Origin: Cunninghamia lanceolata
Taxonomy: Eukaryota > Streptophyta > Pinopsida > Cupressales > Cupressaceae
Direction of reading: 5' to 3'
DNA length: 64,000 nucleotides
Assembly: GCA_027924645.1 (NCBI GenBank)
Contig: BSBN01001361.1
Span: 595,500 to 659,499, forward strand
The notes under the pieces are model-generated. The model had not been told where the DNA came from and searched no databases. It was given only the letters and a program-made list of their open reading frames with translations. The translations under genes were made by a program, and so were the position numbers. This document shows positions 10,652 to 23,082 of this stretch, piece after piece (position 1 is the stretch's first letter; each line of letters starts with the position of its first letter).

Positions 10652-10811
10652 TAGTGACAGAGAAAATCATTCACAATTTTACCATCATGGATATTGATGG
10701 GAGTGGGGTTTCTCAAGGTTCTCTTGGCTATTAATGTCGCTTCTAGATGTGGTTTAACTAGCTCTAATTATACAGAGCTATCACATCTCTAAGAGAAGTA
10801 CAAAACCCAAT
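10652..10811 (+). pseudogene. Glutathione peroxidase (PHGPX-type) exon relic, module A, U1
   Basis: The first frame encodes IHNFTIMDIDG, the N-terminal strand of plant phospholipid-hydroperoxide GPX. About 17 bases are then missing and the frame shifts to KVLLAINVASRCGLTSSNY and TELSHL. A TAA stop (10790-10792) replaces the usual Tyr, and EKYKTQ follows. The peroxidatic Cys codon (TGT, 10748-10750) is still present. The exon appears bounded by a cag acceptor (10649-10651) and a gtataag donor from 10812, where GPX genes are plausibly interrupted after KTQ. The downstream exons (catalytic Gln and Trp regions) are absent. Non-functional. The family call is from motif recognition. Confidence 0.88.
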
Positions 10812-11149
10812 GTATAAGACCATGTATCTCTACATCTCGAACATTTCAAATGATCAGCCATTGGATGGATGGCTATCTTTTCTTATTAGGAATACTGTAA
10901 TCACACGGAGATTGGTTCGTAAGCGTAGCAAATTGTGGATTTTTTTAACGTGGGGTATGAGATTAGGAAGGGATGCAACCAAGAGACTAATAAGGGAGAT
11001 AGAGAGAATAATGTTTAAAAGATGAAAGATGCTGGCATGGTTGAGGAATCAACTCAATTGTTTGGCCACTCATTTTCCCTTAAATTGTCGAATGCGTTTG
11101 CACTCGTTCTCAAAAAGCATGAGGTTTCTAGGTATTACGTATGTGGCAG

Positions 11150-11309
11150 TAGTGGTAGAGAAAATCATTCGCAATTTTACCATCATGGATATTGATGGGA
11201 GTGAGGTTTCTCAAGGTTCTCTTGGCTAATAATGTTGCTTCTAGATGTTGTTTAACTAGCTCTAATTATACAGAGTTATCACATCTCTAAGAGAAGTACA
11301 AAACCCAAG
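11150..11309 (+). pseudogene. Glutathione peroxidase exon relic, module B, U1
   Basis: Has the same 17-base gap and the same TAA (11288-11290) as the module A copy, so both lesions predate the internal duplication. It keeps the better splice donor context (acccaag followed by gtataag at 11310), whereas module A has a T at the last exon base. It has lost the Gly after the peroxidatic Cys (reads VASRCC). ACC-ATC-ATG-GAT at its start again gives the NFTIMDIDG signature. Confidence 0.88.
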
Positions 11310-11555
11310 GTATAAGACCATGTATCTCTACGTCTTGAACATTTCAAATGATCAGCTATTGGATGGATGGCTGTCTTTTAGTATTAGGAATATTGTAATC
11401 ACATGGAGATTGGTTCGTAAGTGTAGAAAATTGTGGAATTTTTTAACGTGGGGTATGAGATTAGGAAGGGACGCAACCAAGAGAGTAATAAGGGAGATAG
11501 AGAGAATAATTTTTAAAAGATGAAAGATGCTGGCATGGTTGAGGAATCAACTCAA

Positions 11556-11773
11556 CAATAGTTGACCCATTTGCATGTAAGTTCTGACAACCATTTCTAA
11601 AAAGAAACTACACCATGATTATCTTGCAAAATAATGCATGCTATAAGACAGTACTTGGATATCACATTAATCTCACACACTCAAGGTCCGCAGTTCAAAA
11701 ATGGGATCAGACAAATCATATGACCTACTTTTGATGCTAGAGGGACTCGTATTTACAATTTATTTTAAGTATC
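11556..11773. other. Unit junction region
   Basis: Sequence from the end of the GPX module to the arbitrary start of the next unit. No gene, no transposon terminus and no obvious microhomology marks a breakpoint, so the original duplication junction cannot be located from the array interior. Confidence 0.4.
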
Positions 11774-13370
11774 TATTTGTTTACGAGGATTAATAGGAGG
11801 CTGCAACCTTCTCAATCCTGAGTCATAATATCATTTTTGACAAACAGTTCTCATGCCTTTTTAGTGCATCCACAATTTATATACATATTTTATGCTCATA
11901 GGTCGCAATAGAGAATGTGGTTTCTGGAAATATGCTTGCATGTTTCATTTGTTTGAAAATTTCATACAAACATTCGACAAATCTATTTTATAGATATCCT
12001 ACAAACATTGCTTCATTTTCTGGGTCAAATCAAATTTGTATTAGAAATCCACGTCTCTATTTTTTCTACCAGACCCTCCAGACAGCTGAGGTGGTGGAAT
12101 TTTTCTTTGACTGATATAAATGGTTCAGGTTTTAGCCGAACAACTCTTCGATTTTTATCCTAGGAGACAAGTTATTTAGTGGACATTAAATATTTATCTA
12201 TAACCTTTCAAAATAAGTTGTGCAATGTTCAATACCTTTGTTTCGTTTAGTTTGACATCATTTTAATTTATAGAGATGACCCATTCATGAGTAAGATCAA
12301 GAAATAGTAAGGGGTTTGGCAATAAATGGGTATTACTAATTCAAACCTCTTACGACCTTGACACGGGGCGAGATTGAATTACTAACGGATGCATGTCTTA
12401 CTCTTACTGTGAGTGTTAGCTTTAGGCTCGTCAAGTAATCTTTAAGGTGTCCTCCTTATTTTATTCATTATGCACTCACTGCATGATCCTCCTATCTCCC
12501 ATGCAAATGCCTAAGATTCATCCTAAATTAAAAAACGTTTAACTACGTATTTATGCACTAGAGAAAATTTTCATGGCGATTTTTCATCAATTGGCAATTT
12601 TTTGACCTTCAAGGGGTTCAAAATGGTGAATATCACTAATTTTGGAAGCATATTATTTCACGCAAATTTGATTGCATTTTTGTGCACGTAGCTTCAGATC
12701 ACCCACAAATCGATATTTTGATATTCGACAATAGCACTGTATTTCCATACTGTTTATTCCGATTTGGTGTTGATATATAGAGGAAACTTTTAATTCAGGT
12801 CCAATCACTTGTCAGGTGAATTTTCATTTTTCAAATTTACGTTTCAATCACCTACCTGTTTAAATTAAGTACGAGTAAATGGTGGTGTGATTGCTTTATG
12901 GCTTCATGGATCTAAGAGTGAGCATCCAAGTGCGCTCCACACACAGAATGAGCATCTGCAACCTATTTCCAGTCGTGGAGTTCAGCCACATGAAGCTGAG
13001 CATCCAAGTCGAAAGGTTGTGCCCCAAAGGTAGTGATAGCTTTGTAGAGATTCAAAGTGGTGGCTTTGTATGAACAATGGTAGAAACAAGCTAGTTGGTG
13101 TTGATAAATGTGGAGAAAATGGGAAGTACGAATGATGGAATTATTCCATCAGGCTACCCATCATGTCTAATGCATGGGATGCGATTTTGAATTCCAAACA
13201 CATTGAATAGAGGTTGGCGTGGCCTTGTGATTAAGCAGTAACACGTTTAGAAAAAATGAGCCTTCATGGCCTTGGGTTTGGCAAGTTGTCATTCAATATG
13301 AGACCATATTGAAAAGCGGTTTGAAAGGACAATGTTTGACAAAGGCTTCAGTGACACGGAATAATAGCTA

Positions 13371-13849
13371 TCAAAGGAAAACAGATTGAGATGAGAACAC
13401 GGATCGATCCGAACACTTGAGTACCCTATCAGACCCTTCTAGGAGATTACTCCATGTGTACCATGTTGTATGATCTTGGCTGCATTTCATATTGTGATGA
13501 AAAAAATCCTTTATTGTGTATAAAAAATCAAGCCTCTCTTTCGCTAGCTTTCCATCGCATAGGCAATGCTCCACAATTATCACAGGCTATTTCAATCATA
13601 TTAAAGTCTCTGGAAAAAACTCAAGTGGCGGCAGAAATTGAATTTGCACTCCATTTCCAAAGAGTAGATCTCTCAACAACATCATTCAAGGCATAAACGT
13701 TAATAACTCCAGAGGAATTATTATTAATTTTGAAAAGAGTCCATAATGCCTGATTAACAAGGTCACATTCTTGGTCAGCTAAGTGTTGATGCCACATAGG
13801 AAAGATGAAGGTGACAATACCACTCCGACCTGTTTCATAGATGCTACAT
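13371..13849 (-). mobile_element. LINE ORF2 endonuclease relic, U2
   Basis: Copy of the element at 1598-2076 with the same two TGA lesions and frameshift. I saw no difference from U1 in this stretch. Confidence 0.85.
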
Positions 13850-14116
13850 GAAAAATGACTTCAAGGCCCAATAATACAGTAAGCTGCAAAAAAAAAGCAA
13901 AAAACAGGTAAATTTTAACCTCTTGTAAATAGAGAATATTCAAACATAAAAACTGACCTCGAGCATCTTGAATGCAATACTTTCATGGGAAGTCCGTCAA
14001 ACCTCGAACATTCTAGGAGACACAATTCATAAACCCATGAATCCTCACAAAAGTCATCTACGGTTTTACTCGTGTAAAGCAACATTCATTAAAATAATCG
14101 ACACCTTAACCACGTT

Positions 14117-14300
14117 GATTTTAAACGTGACCTGGTTTTCGGAAATTTTATTCAACCAGAAGAAACACCGCGTTTGGCTTTAAGTAATGCAGCCGAATCT
14201 GTAAATGCCGCATTTACAGAGTCGGCTGCATTACTCAACGCCAGACGCGGTGTTTTTCTGGCTGAATAAAATTTCCGAAAACCAGGTCACGTTTAAAATC
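14117..14300. repeat. Inverted repeat upstream of PR-1, U2
   Basis: Same 184-bp foldback as at 2344-2527, with A at the variable arm position (unit 2392). Confidence 0.9.
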
Positions 14301-14389
14301 ACAGAACTTGTGAGCAAAGCGACGCTCTCGCAAAGAAGTCAGAAATCTCTAATTTACCTTAAACCTATAATTTTATCATTTTGTGCCTG

Positions 14390-14397
14390 TATTTAAG
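14390..14397 (+). promoter_or_regulatory. Candidate TATA box of PR-1, U2
   Basis: tatttaag, 155 bp before the copy 2 start codon, in an unchanged leader. Confidence 0.45.
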
Positions 14398-14551
14398 AAG
14401 ACAGTCGTTGCAGAGCATTGTCATAACTCAATCTTATCGATTGTTAGTCTTGATAGAATTACATCTCAATCTCACTTAAAAATCAATTATCTGTTGTTAT
14501 CAATTGTTAGCAGTTGTAAAACTTGTGAGATTACAAGTTATAGTGTGAAGG

Positions 14552-15049
14552 ATGAGTCCATTTTTCCAGCTAGTCCTGCTCCTGTTGGTGCCGGTGGTGG
14601 GGTTATTAAGCCGTGTAGAGGGCTTGACCAAGTCGGAGGCCGTTGCTGAATTCCTTGATCCGCAGAACGAGGCCAGAAAAGCCGTTGGAGCTCCCCCGCT
14701 TATATGGAACAGGACGGTTGCCGCTTATGCATACAATTATGCGACAGTGAGAAGAAATGACTGCTTACTTCAACATTCGCAAGGATCGCCCTACGGTGAA
14801 AATATATTCTGGGGCAGCGGCCCACATTGGACACGTCGACAGGCAGTGGATGCTTGGATTGCTCAAGAGAAGTGGTATGTCCATGACAGTAACACTTGCA
14901 CAGGCCCAGACTGCACACACTATACTCAGATTGTGTGGGCGACAACCACAAGTGTTGGGTGTTCTCTTATAAAATGTAAGAACAGGGATACATGGGTCAT
15001 ATGCAGCTACGACCCCCCGGGCAACTATGTTGGCGATAGGCCCTATTGA
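14552..15049 (+). CDS. PR1: Pathogenesis-related protein 1, copy 2
   Basis: The protein is identical to copy 1 (Lys27), with all cysteines, the CAP tetrad and the CAPE-like tail intact. It carries its own complete upstream region (hairpin, TATA-like box, leader), so it should be independently transcribed. Confidence 0.96.
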   Translation: MSPFFQLVLLLLVPVVGLLSRVEGLTKSEAVAEFLDPQNEARKAVGAPPLIWNRTVAAYAYNYATVRRNDCLLQHSQGSPYGENIFWGSGPHWTRRQAVDAWIAQEKWYVHDSNTCTGPDCTHYTQIVWATTTSVGCSLIKCKNRDTWVICSYDPPGNYVGDRPY

Positions 15050-15897
15050 TGGGCTCAGTATAGCCAGCATATATTTTGCAGTTGAGAAGTGGCAAATATT
15101 ATTCTTTGTTTTAGTATAGTAATAGAAAAACGGTGCTGTCATTAGCCATCTTTGTTGGTGACAAAGCGATGGTATTCATAGCACATTGAAGTCTCATTGG
15201 GTTTATCTTTGTATGTCAGTAAACCAAATTTGAGTCCAAACTTAGATTTCCACTACGATTGAATCATGGTACCAGGCCTGCAATTTGAGAGACGGTCGTC
15301 GCATATTTATTTGAGTTTTGTAAGTTAACGGTTGAAAAATTAAACTGAATGCAGACTTCGTTAGGCTGAGATTTCCCTAACCAAATTCAACTTCTTAACT
15401 CTGCATTTGGCTTAATTCTTTTAAATAAATGGCAACTTTAACTGGAATTATAATAATCTTTTAACTGGAATTATTATTCTTTTAAATTGCAGTGACTTCG
15501 AAAATGTCAATCTCTTCACTTCTTGAGGAAACACTTTTTCTGAACTCTTTCTAAAGAAAACTTGACGCTACAAATTTCCCTAAACCGTAAGTCGAAAAGC
15601 AGTTATGAGACGTAGCAGTCATGAAATTTTGTTTAAGAAAAGCTTCTTTCATTAAAAACAAAATTGATTTTAAAGAAGTATATGATCACATTCAATAACC
15701 TTTTGTTTGGAGTAACAATCAGAGTTTGCTCATCCGGTTTAGTCTAATGAGCAGAGTTTAATAGTTCAACCTCTTTAAAAATACTAGTTAAATATAGCTA
15801 TAAAAAATTGTGGGTATCCCCTTTTAGACTATTATTCAATCTACAGGCTCTAATTCTTAATTAAGGATTATTCTTTGTAAAAATTTTAAACTCTGAG

Positions 15898-16284
15898 TTA
15901 TTGAATGGTGTATTTACAGACTACACTTTTTCTTCCCTTTTTGAGAGAGACAAATGCAGTGTTTAAAGCCATTAAGCGTTGACTTGTTTTATTCCCTCGA
16001 CTTTTGTTTAGGCATTTAGTTATAAAAAATGATGGAGTGCCCAGAGCCCGTGGGGGGCCTGGAGCCATGTCCAGAGCATGGTGACGTGGAAAGTGAACTA
16101 CGTTAAACACCTCTTTAGCCTTGTCCGCAAGGCCTTCGGGAAGTTGAAAGAGATGGCCATTAAGAGGTCGGTCGAATGCATTAGCACAATCCACCCTAAG
16201 ACCCCTCTGAAGGCCCGTGTAAACACATGCAGCATGATATGAAGATTGCAAAAGATGATGTTTGGAGATACCCTCAATAGGCAC
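15898..16284 (-). other. Unrecognised 128-codon minus-strand ORF, U2
   Basis: Same translation as the frame at 4125-4511; no independent support for coding. Confidence 0.25.
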
Positions 16285-19200
16285 TACGCCTTCCTAATAA
16301 TCGTATACTGCCAACGTTGTGCGCCATCTTCCTGCATAGAAGAAAGAAGGATGAACCAGGCCAAAACTAATCGCATGGCTGTATTCGTGATCCTGAGATA
16401 GATCAAATATTGTTTAGGTTTATTTTTGCATATCCCATAAGGGACAGATAAATTGTAGATTGAGTTTGAACTTTGAGATGTATTAGGTCAACATTATTCA
16501 AAATTCAAGTACACAAAAAAATAACATTTATATGTTAATCATTACATTTAGACAAACATGTCAAAGTGGGTAAAAACAAAATATAAAAGTGTCAAATATA
16601 CACTTTTAACAATTACACTCACAAACCCTGTGTTTTAAAATATTAATCAGTTGACAAAAATAAGTAATTGAACAATTGCATAGGTGAAAGGTATGTTTGT
16701 TGTGGAAAACAATAAGCTTGATCAAACTTTATTTGGAAGTAGTTATTACTAGAACATGTACCATGCACCAGCAACAAATTACATGTTAAATAATATGTTA
16801 GAGATTACAAAACAATGATTTAATTGCAAGATATGTTATTTTATCTGCCAGTTTTATTTATATAGAATAAAATCTATAAATAGGTGCATTAGAATAAAAA
16901 AATAATAATCGTTGGATTTTTTTTTAGTTCAATTTTTTTCTATAAGTTATATGCAAAATGATCACAAATAAAAGTGGATATCTATTATTTAATTTGCAAC
17001 TAATATAAGATATGCATGGTAAATACGGTTTTTCAATATCATGTCCTGATGGATTTTCTAGGATCCATGTTTGGATTGTATATATTTTCTCATTGATTTG
17101 TAAAAGTTGAAGTATATACATTAGAGAAGTGATCGATATTTGTAGCGAACCTTTCATTTTTCCTTATTACTGTATTCTAGAAGTCGATATTTTAGATTTT
17201 TGATGTTTATATGTTTGCCCGCCATCCTTACTCGTATGGACGTGTTGTGTTGCACTTGGGTCTTTCTTGTTTAATCTCTTCTTCACCCAACACATTTGTA
17301 GTTGTGTGGCAATGTTGTGAATTCTATTAAGGTTCAAAGAGTAAAAAATCATAGAGTATCCACTTAGTCATCTCGATTGGATTGTATCTAGTTTAGCTCT
17401 AGTTGGAATTCTAGTTGCACTTGGTTGTTAGTCATACTTCAGTTGCACATTTGATAAGAAATCAATTATACATATAGTGGAAATACAATCATTATCCTAT
17501 TGTGGTGATGTAACATAGATGCTGAAAAACACAATAGGACATTTTTCGAAAGCATGATACTAATATTGAAAATTGAGTACTATAACTTTATGGTAAGGCT
17601 CTATAGTATAAGCTTAGAAGTAAACTCTTTCACAAATGAAATGCCATAGATATACTAGTTTATGGCAACTTTTCCATGTAAGTCTCTAGTAGTTTGTAAC
17701 TTATAAGCAAATTTTACAAAGGAATAAATTCAAAAAATGTACTTATAGATTAAAAACCTATGGAATAGAAATATACAAATATCAGGGAAGAAAGGCTAGC
17801 AATGTATTTAAAAGATGAATGAATAAGTTACTTGTGTTGTAACTTATGGTAGGTGGTGATTTGATGGGTGCACCAGGCCCTTATAATAGAAGGTAGTTCA
17901 AAAATAATAGATTGGAAAAGTGACCAAAGAAAAAATATATATATCTAAATTATTTGATAATTGATTTGTGCCTTGACCGTGTAATTAATATTTATAGTAA
18001 GTAAACAAACATAAAGTCCAATACAGATGTTACAATACTCGAAGAAAATATAATTATAGAGATTTGCAACTAAAGTAGGAATCAACTTAAAATAAAATTA
18101 TTATTTAAGATGTGAAGTTCAAAGTGAACTTATCTAATACATAATTTTTTTTAAAAAAGAGACAAATAAGAAAATTGACAGGTAAATTTGGAAATGTTTT
18201 ATTTAGTCTTAAAATTCTTGGTAAATTTTAGCTTTGGACCATTCATGATGGTGGGTTGGAGCCTAGACACTGGCATACTTTAATCACTATAAAGGTTAAT
18301 GGTAGTGGGATAAGGACTGACTGAATTACAATAAAAAAAAGGACAATTTAAATAAAAATATATTATATATTTATTACATATTTAAAGCACTTAAATTTAT
18401 TCGTATTTACTGAAAATAGTATTTTAAAGAAATTATTTATAAGGTGTTCTTTTTATGAGAAAATGTTTTGTAATTAAAAAAATTACAAAATGTATTTTTC
18501 ACTTGTAATATAGATTACATACATTTTTCTATAAAATTTAAAATTAAGAATTCGTGTTCATTTTTTTAATAATTGACTATATCCCCACAAAAATGGAATT
18601 GTATAGAATGGGCCAATTCAATTAAAATTGAGAAATCATAAATCAAAATGATTTAAAGAGAAAAAATACTTTACATCTATGGAAAATAACACAAGTATTC
18701 TAATGACATAAAGACAAAAAGAATATATTAAAACAACAATTAATTAGAAAGCAGGTTTTTCTAGCCTTAAGAAGACTCATGTCACATTGATTGGACAAAA
18801 AATCAAGAAAATCCTAATGGATTAAAAATAGACAATCAACAAGAGAGGAGGAACCCTCCAAACCCCATAGATAAGACATAAGGAGTTGTTCCCTTAAAGA
18901 TTGTACATGGTCTAAGTATCGAAAGTAATGATTAGGTTTATGTTAGAAAACTAGACCAACATGAAAACCATTTGAAAATACAAATAATTTAAGTTAGCTA
19001 TGAGCGAATAAATAGGAAGAACGCCACAAGAACCTCCATACCATCAAGAAGCACACCAATAGGTGATATCACATAGTTTTCATTTGTTCTCTTATGCTTT
19101 CTAGCTTTCTATCTTCTCATTATTTTGTATCATATTGAGATAATACAGTACAGCTGTCATCACCTTCATAACACTCTTGTTATCACCCTCTCAAATTATT

Positions 19201-22200
19201 TGAGGAGGGCTTGCATACATTTGTTGTATTGGAACCAATAGAAAGAGAGGAACAATACTTGCACAAACTATGACCAGTAATAAGCTGAAAATTTGTATAC
19301 TTGCATCTCATAAATGAGACAAACAATTTAGGGGTTTCAAATTGAAACACAGTAAATTCTCATCAAATCACTCACGCAATGAACAAGACACCTGAATTCA
19401 GAAAGAAGAACCCCTGATTGTATTAGAAACTTAAAGGAATCTCTGCATAACAATAATGAATCTGCTAAAAAAATGAACCACTGCTGCTGAAAACTGTAAA
19501 AATGGCTGAGTTACAAGACAATCTCCTTCTCTGCAATATGCAAAGGCAAAAAGCCAAGAACTAAGGAAAAGAAAAATCATAAGCTTTCTTATTATATAAT
19601 ACAAAATTGTCCCCAAAAAGTGAATGGGCAGTCAACTCTAGCTCAACTAAACTCAAAAATATGCATGAATGAGTTTGAAAAGGTAAGTCCAAGTTGATGG
19701 GTGAGCACAAGTGAAAAGCCTAAAATTTAGGCCCCAAAACTCCTCCAAGATGAGCAAAAATAGCTTGGAACTCCAAGTCTCAAAGTCCTTGACCAAGAAA
19801 CTACCAAAAATAGTCATGTCAAAAATAGAACTCCAAATATCTCTCCCTGCATGACCCTGCACTTCAATTCGGCACCCCTCCTATTTTTGTGTACCTCGAA
19901 AGACTTCTGATCAGGTCCGTAATGGTATTTTTGGGAAAATATCAAATTTTTTTTTTTTTATTCGATATTTTGTACATCTTAGTAAATTGCATTTTCAGAG
20001 GCCTTCGGAGCGAAATCAGGAAAATCCACCTCGAGGCAATAGTTGGCATTAGCCGTAGCAACCTGCAACTTGAACTACACAATTGGTTTATCTTTCTAAC
20101 GAGTTGGAAAACTTTGAATTCTGATAAAGCGGCGAGGAGTTATGACCATGCCAAAAGTTTTTTTTTTTTGGACTTATGGTCTTTAGGTACCTGTATCTGC
20201 ATAGTGAACAAACATGTTAGATAAAATGTAGAGGCCGAAGCCTCTCTATTCTGATCTGATGTTCTCTTCCTTGCTACTTCATTTGAAGTCACTTGCTTCA
20301 TAAAAGCATTAGAAAACAACTCTTACAGCCCACCCTAATTGGACTACCAAGCACATTTTTGTAACAGTTAAAATGAGAACTAAATTAAAAAAAATGAAAA
20401 TGTTGTATAGCTAGGGCTTGACTATTGATAACCTAATGATATTCATGAATACAGCTACTAGACCTAAAATTAAGTAGATAAGAAATGCTAGGTTGCACAT
20501 ACACCCAATATATGAGACACGGTTGTATTACTAAAGATGAGTCCTCTTACATATGTCTACTTCATATGCAATCTAGATCTACACATGTCTAACCCTCTAT
20601 ATGTTTTATCAAACATCAACTGTTAGATAATTTAGCATGAGTTATAACAATGAGTTATAAATGCGGACACGATTTGTAGGTGCGTAAACCTTTGAATATC
20701 AAATTTGCGTTTGATCTCACTTAATATAATTAGAAAAAATAATAGAATTTGATTCTACACATAAGAAAGGTTAGAAATAACTAGTTAATTTGAAATGAAA
20801 AGATTTTAATAGTGATTTAAGTGTGGTCATGGATGCACAAGTAATAGAAAGTTAGTGCCTTGATTATTTCAACAACTTGGTTAAACCTTAGGCATCATAT
20901 ACAAATGCATGTGCAAGACAAAATCTAAGAACTAGAGATGCATTCATAAACCATAAGTTGGACTTTATGATTAGCCAGAGGTATTTCTTTATGTAACAAG
21001 AAGCATACATAATAATGTATACTTTAATAATCTATAATTCAACAAGATGGACCCATATATTGTCATATCCCATTTTTAATCACCTATTTTAGACATATTA
21101 CTATGATTGATTAGTTTCTCAGGGTGAGAAAAAAAATATTTTAAATGATGTGCAATGTTTTTAAAATGAATTGTTTTAGAATCATTATTCACTATCTCAA
21201 ATTATTTGAATTATTAGACTAACCACCATCATACTATTCCTAGGTGGATGTAGGATATAGTTTCCCTCTAACAAGTTGAGGGAGAGTATCATTCGAGAGA
21301 GGATGATAGATGGCAACGGTAAGGCAGATGAACTAAACAAGAGAACTCTCACACATGATGTTTTTTTGCAGTAGAATAATTGGTAATGTTACGTCAATTG
21401 TTGGCAGAATCATTATTCAACATATTTCTGCATTAGTCATGTGTCGTCAAGGTTGTTTGACATCCTTCTAGATAAGCTGTGCACTGTCGGTATTAGTTAA
21501 CACGTTTTTCCGCATTTGTTCGTTATGTAGTAAAGTGGCTTGATTCTTAGTAGAGTTGAGATCTCTGTCTTTGTAGTCATTTAAGCTATAGCACGTGATA
21601 TATTGTGTTATTAAGTCTATAATTACATCACGTTCATCTTGGTCCCCTTGGATAGGTGAAGTTGTCTTGAATATTATATTTTATCAAAATGGTAAGGATG
21701 ATAAATATTAATACTGTCGCTATAGCAAGTTTGAGGGGACTATTGCATCTCACTTCTCATTAATGCATGAGTAAGTGGAAGAGTTTATGTTAAAAAATGG
21801 AAAAATCAATTATTAAGTAATGAAGCATAGAGGAGTAAAACTACAGTTGGGACAACCATAGTGGCTAACCACTACCTGTTTCTTGGAGGAAATTACTCCC
21901 CTTTTCCAATAGATCTAGGAGTGGAGTTGAAGGAGTTTAATGAAATGAGATTTGCTGGCAATGAGGAGAAATGGTGGACTCATTAGGGGGCATTTTTCTG
22001 TCTAATCCAGCATAGTGGAGTATTGGAAATAGAGTTAAATTAGGCATTGAATGAGAATGGAGGAGTCTTCCTTTGCTGGCACACCCCTAGGAGGAAGTGG
22101 CATCTTATTAGACATATGATTCTCTCCAAATAGGAGATAGAGCTAGCGAGCATCAGAAGGAACTCTGCTGTAATAGTTACAGTCATGCCAACACATTTTT

Positions 22201-22424
22201 AGCATCATTTGCCCGTAATTACTCAAACTTACTGTCTCATAACAGCAATTCAAGTTTTTGGAAAGGAGCACCACTAACAATTTACGACGTCTCCGTTAGG
22301 TCACGTCACTTGCAAAAAATTTGGAATAATGTGTCAAAATATCAATTGTTTGGCCTAAATTGTCGAATGTGTTTGCACTCGTTCTCAAAAAGCATGAGGT
22401 TTCTAGGTATTACGTATGTGGCAG

Positions 22425-22584
22425 TAGTGACAGAGAAAATCATTCACAATTTTACCATCATGGATATTGATGGGAGTGGGGTTTCTCAAGGTTCTCTTGG
22501 CTATTAATGTCGCTTCTAGATGTGGTTTAACTAGCTCTAATTATACAGAGCTATCACATCTCTAAGAGAAGTACAAAACCCAAT
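22425..22584 (+). pseudogene. Glutathione peroxidase exon relic, module A, U2
   Basis: Same frameshifting gap and stop as in U1 module A; cag acceptor at 22422-22424. Confidence 0.87.
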
Positions 22585-22922
22585 GTATAAGACCATGTAT
22601 CTCTACATCTCGAACATTTCAAATGATCAGCCATTGGATGGATGGCTATCTTTTCTTATTAGGAATACTGTAATCACACGGAGATTGGTTCGTAAGCGTA
22701 GCAAATTGTGGATTTTTTTAACGTGGGGTATGAGATTAGGAAGGGATGCAACCAAGAGACTAATAAGGGAGATAGAGAGAATAATGTTTAAAAGATGAAA
22801 GATGCTGGCATGGTTGAGGAATCAACTCAATTGTTTGGCCACTCATTTTCCCTTAAATTGTCGAATGCGTTTGCACTCGTTCTCAAAAAGCATGAGGTTT
22901 CTAGGTATTACGTATGTGGCAG

Positions 22923-23082
22923 TAGTGGTAGAGAAAATCATTCGCAATTTTACCATCATGGATATTGATGGGAGTGAGGTTTCTCAAGGTTCTCTTGGCT
23001 AATAATGTTGCTTCTAGATGTTGTTTAACTAGCTCTAATTATACAGAGTTATCACATCTCTAAGAGAAGTACAAAACCCAAG
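22923..23082 (+). pseudogene. Glutathione peroxidase exon relic, module B, U2
   Basis: As U1 module B, including the CC at the peroxidatic site and the intact-looking donor. Confidence 0.87.

Larger units (their letters stand above)
10570..11555. repeat. Internal tandem duplication (two modules of about 485 and 500 bp), U1
   Basis: Module A (10570-11054) and module B (11055-11555) both begin with caattgtttggcc and end with gaggaatcaactcaa. B carries about 13 extra bases near its start (actcattttccctt). A and B differ at many scattered sites (several per cent by eye), far more than the array units differ from each other. This duplication is therefore older than the array. Each module holds one GPX exon relic flanked by intron-like sequence. 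Confidence 0.92.
1..11773 (+). repeat. Tandem array unit U1 (complete, 11,773 bp)
   Basis: First of five complete head-to-tail copies. The phase is arbitrary, set so that the unit starts with the first base of the window. The same start sequence (tatttgtttacgagg) recurs at 11774, 23547, 35321, 47095 and 58868. Each unit holds one PR-1 gene, one LINE relic, one long inverted repeat and one duplicated GPX-exon module. U1-specific bases seen by eye include T near 7376, A near 7515 and T at 10640, where the other units have C, G and C. To place a U1 position in another unit add 11773 (U2), 23546 (U3; 23547 beyond about 9590), 35320 (U4; 35321 beyond about 7700), 47094 (U5) or 58867 (U6). Confidence 0.98.

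Noticed and set aside
10537..11523. Four separate small ORFs of 65-71 codons in the GPX module
   Set aside because: Two are the frameshifted first part of the GPX exon and two are intron-like sequence after it. They are not independent genes.
11680..11715. tRNA-like T-arm text (gcagttcaaaaatggg)
   Set aside because: No matching acceptor stem, D arm or anticodon arm could be placed around it.
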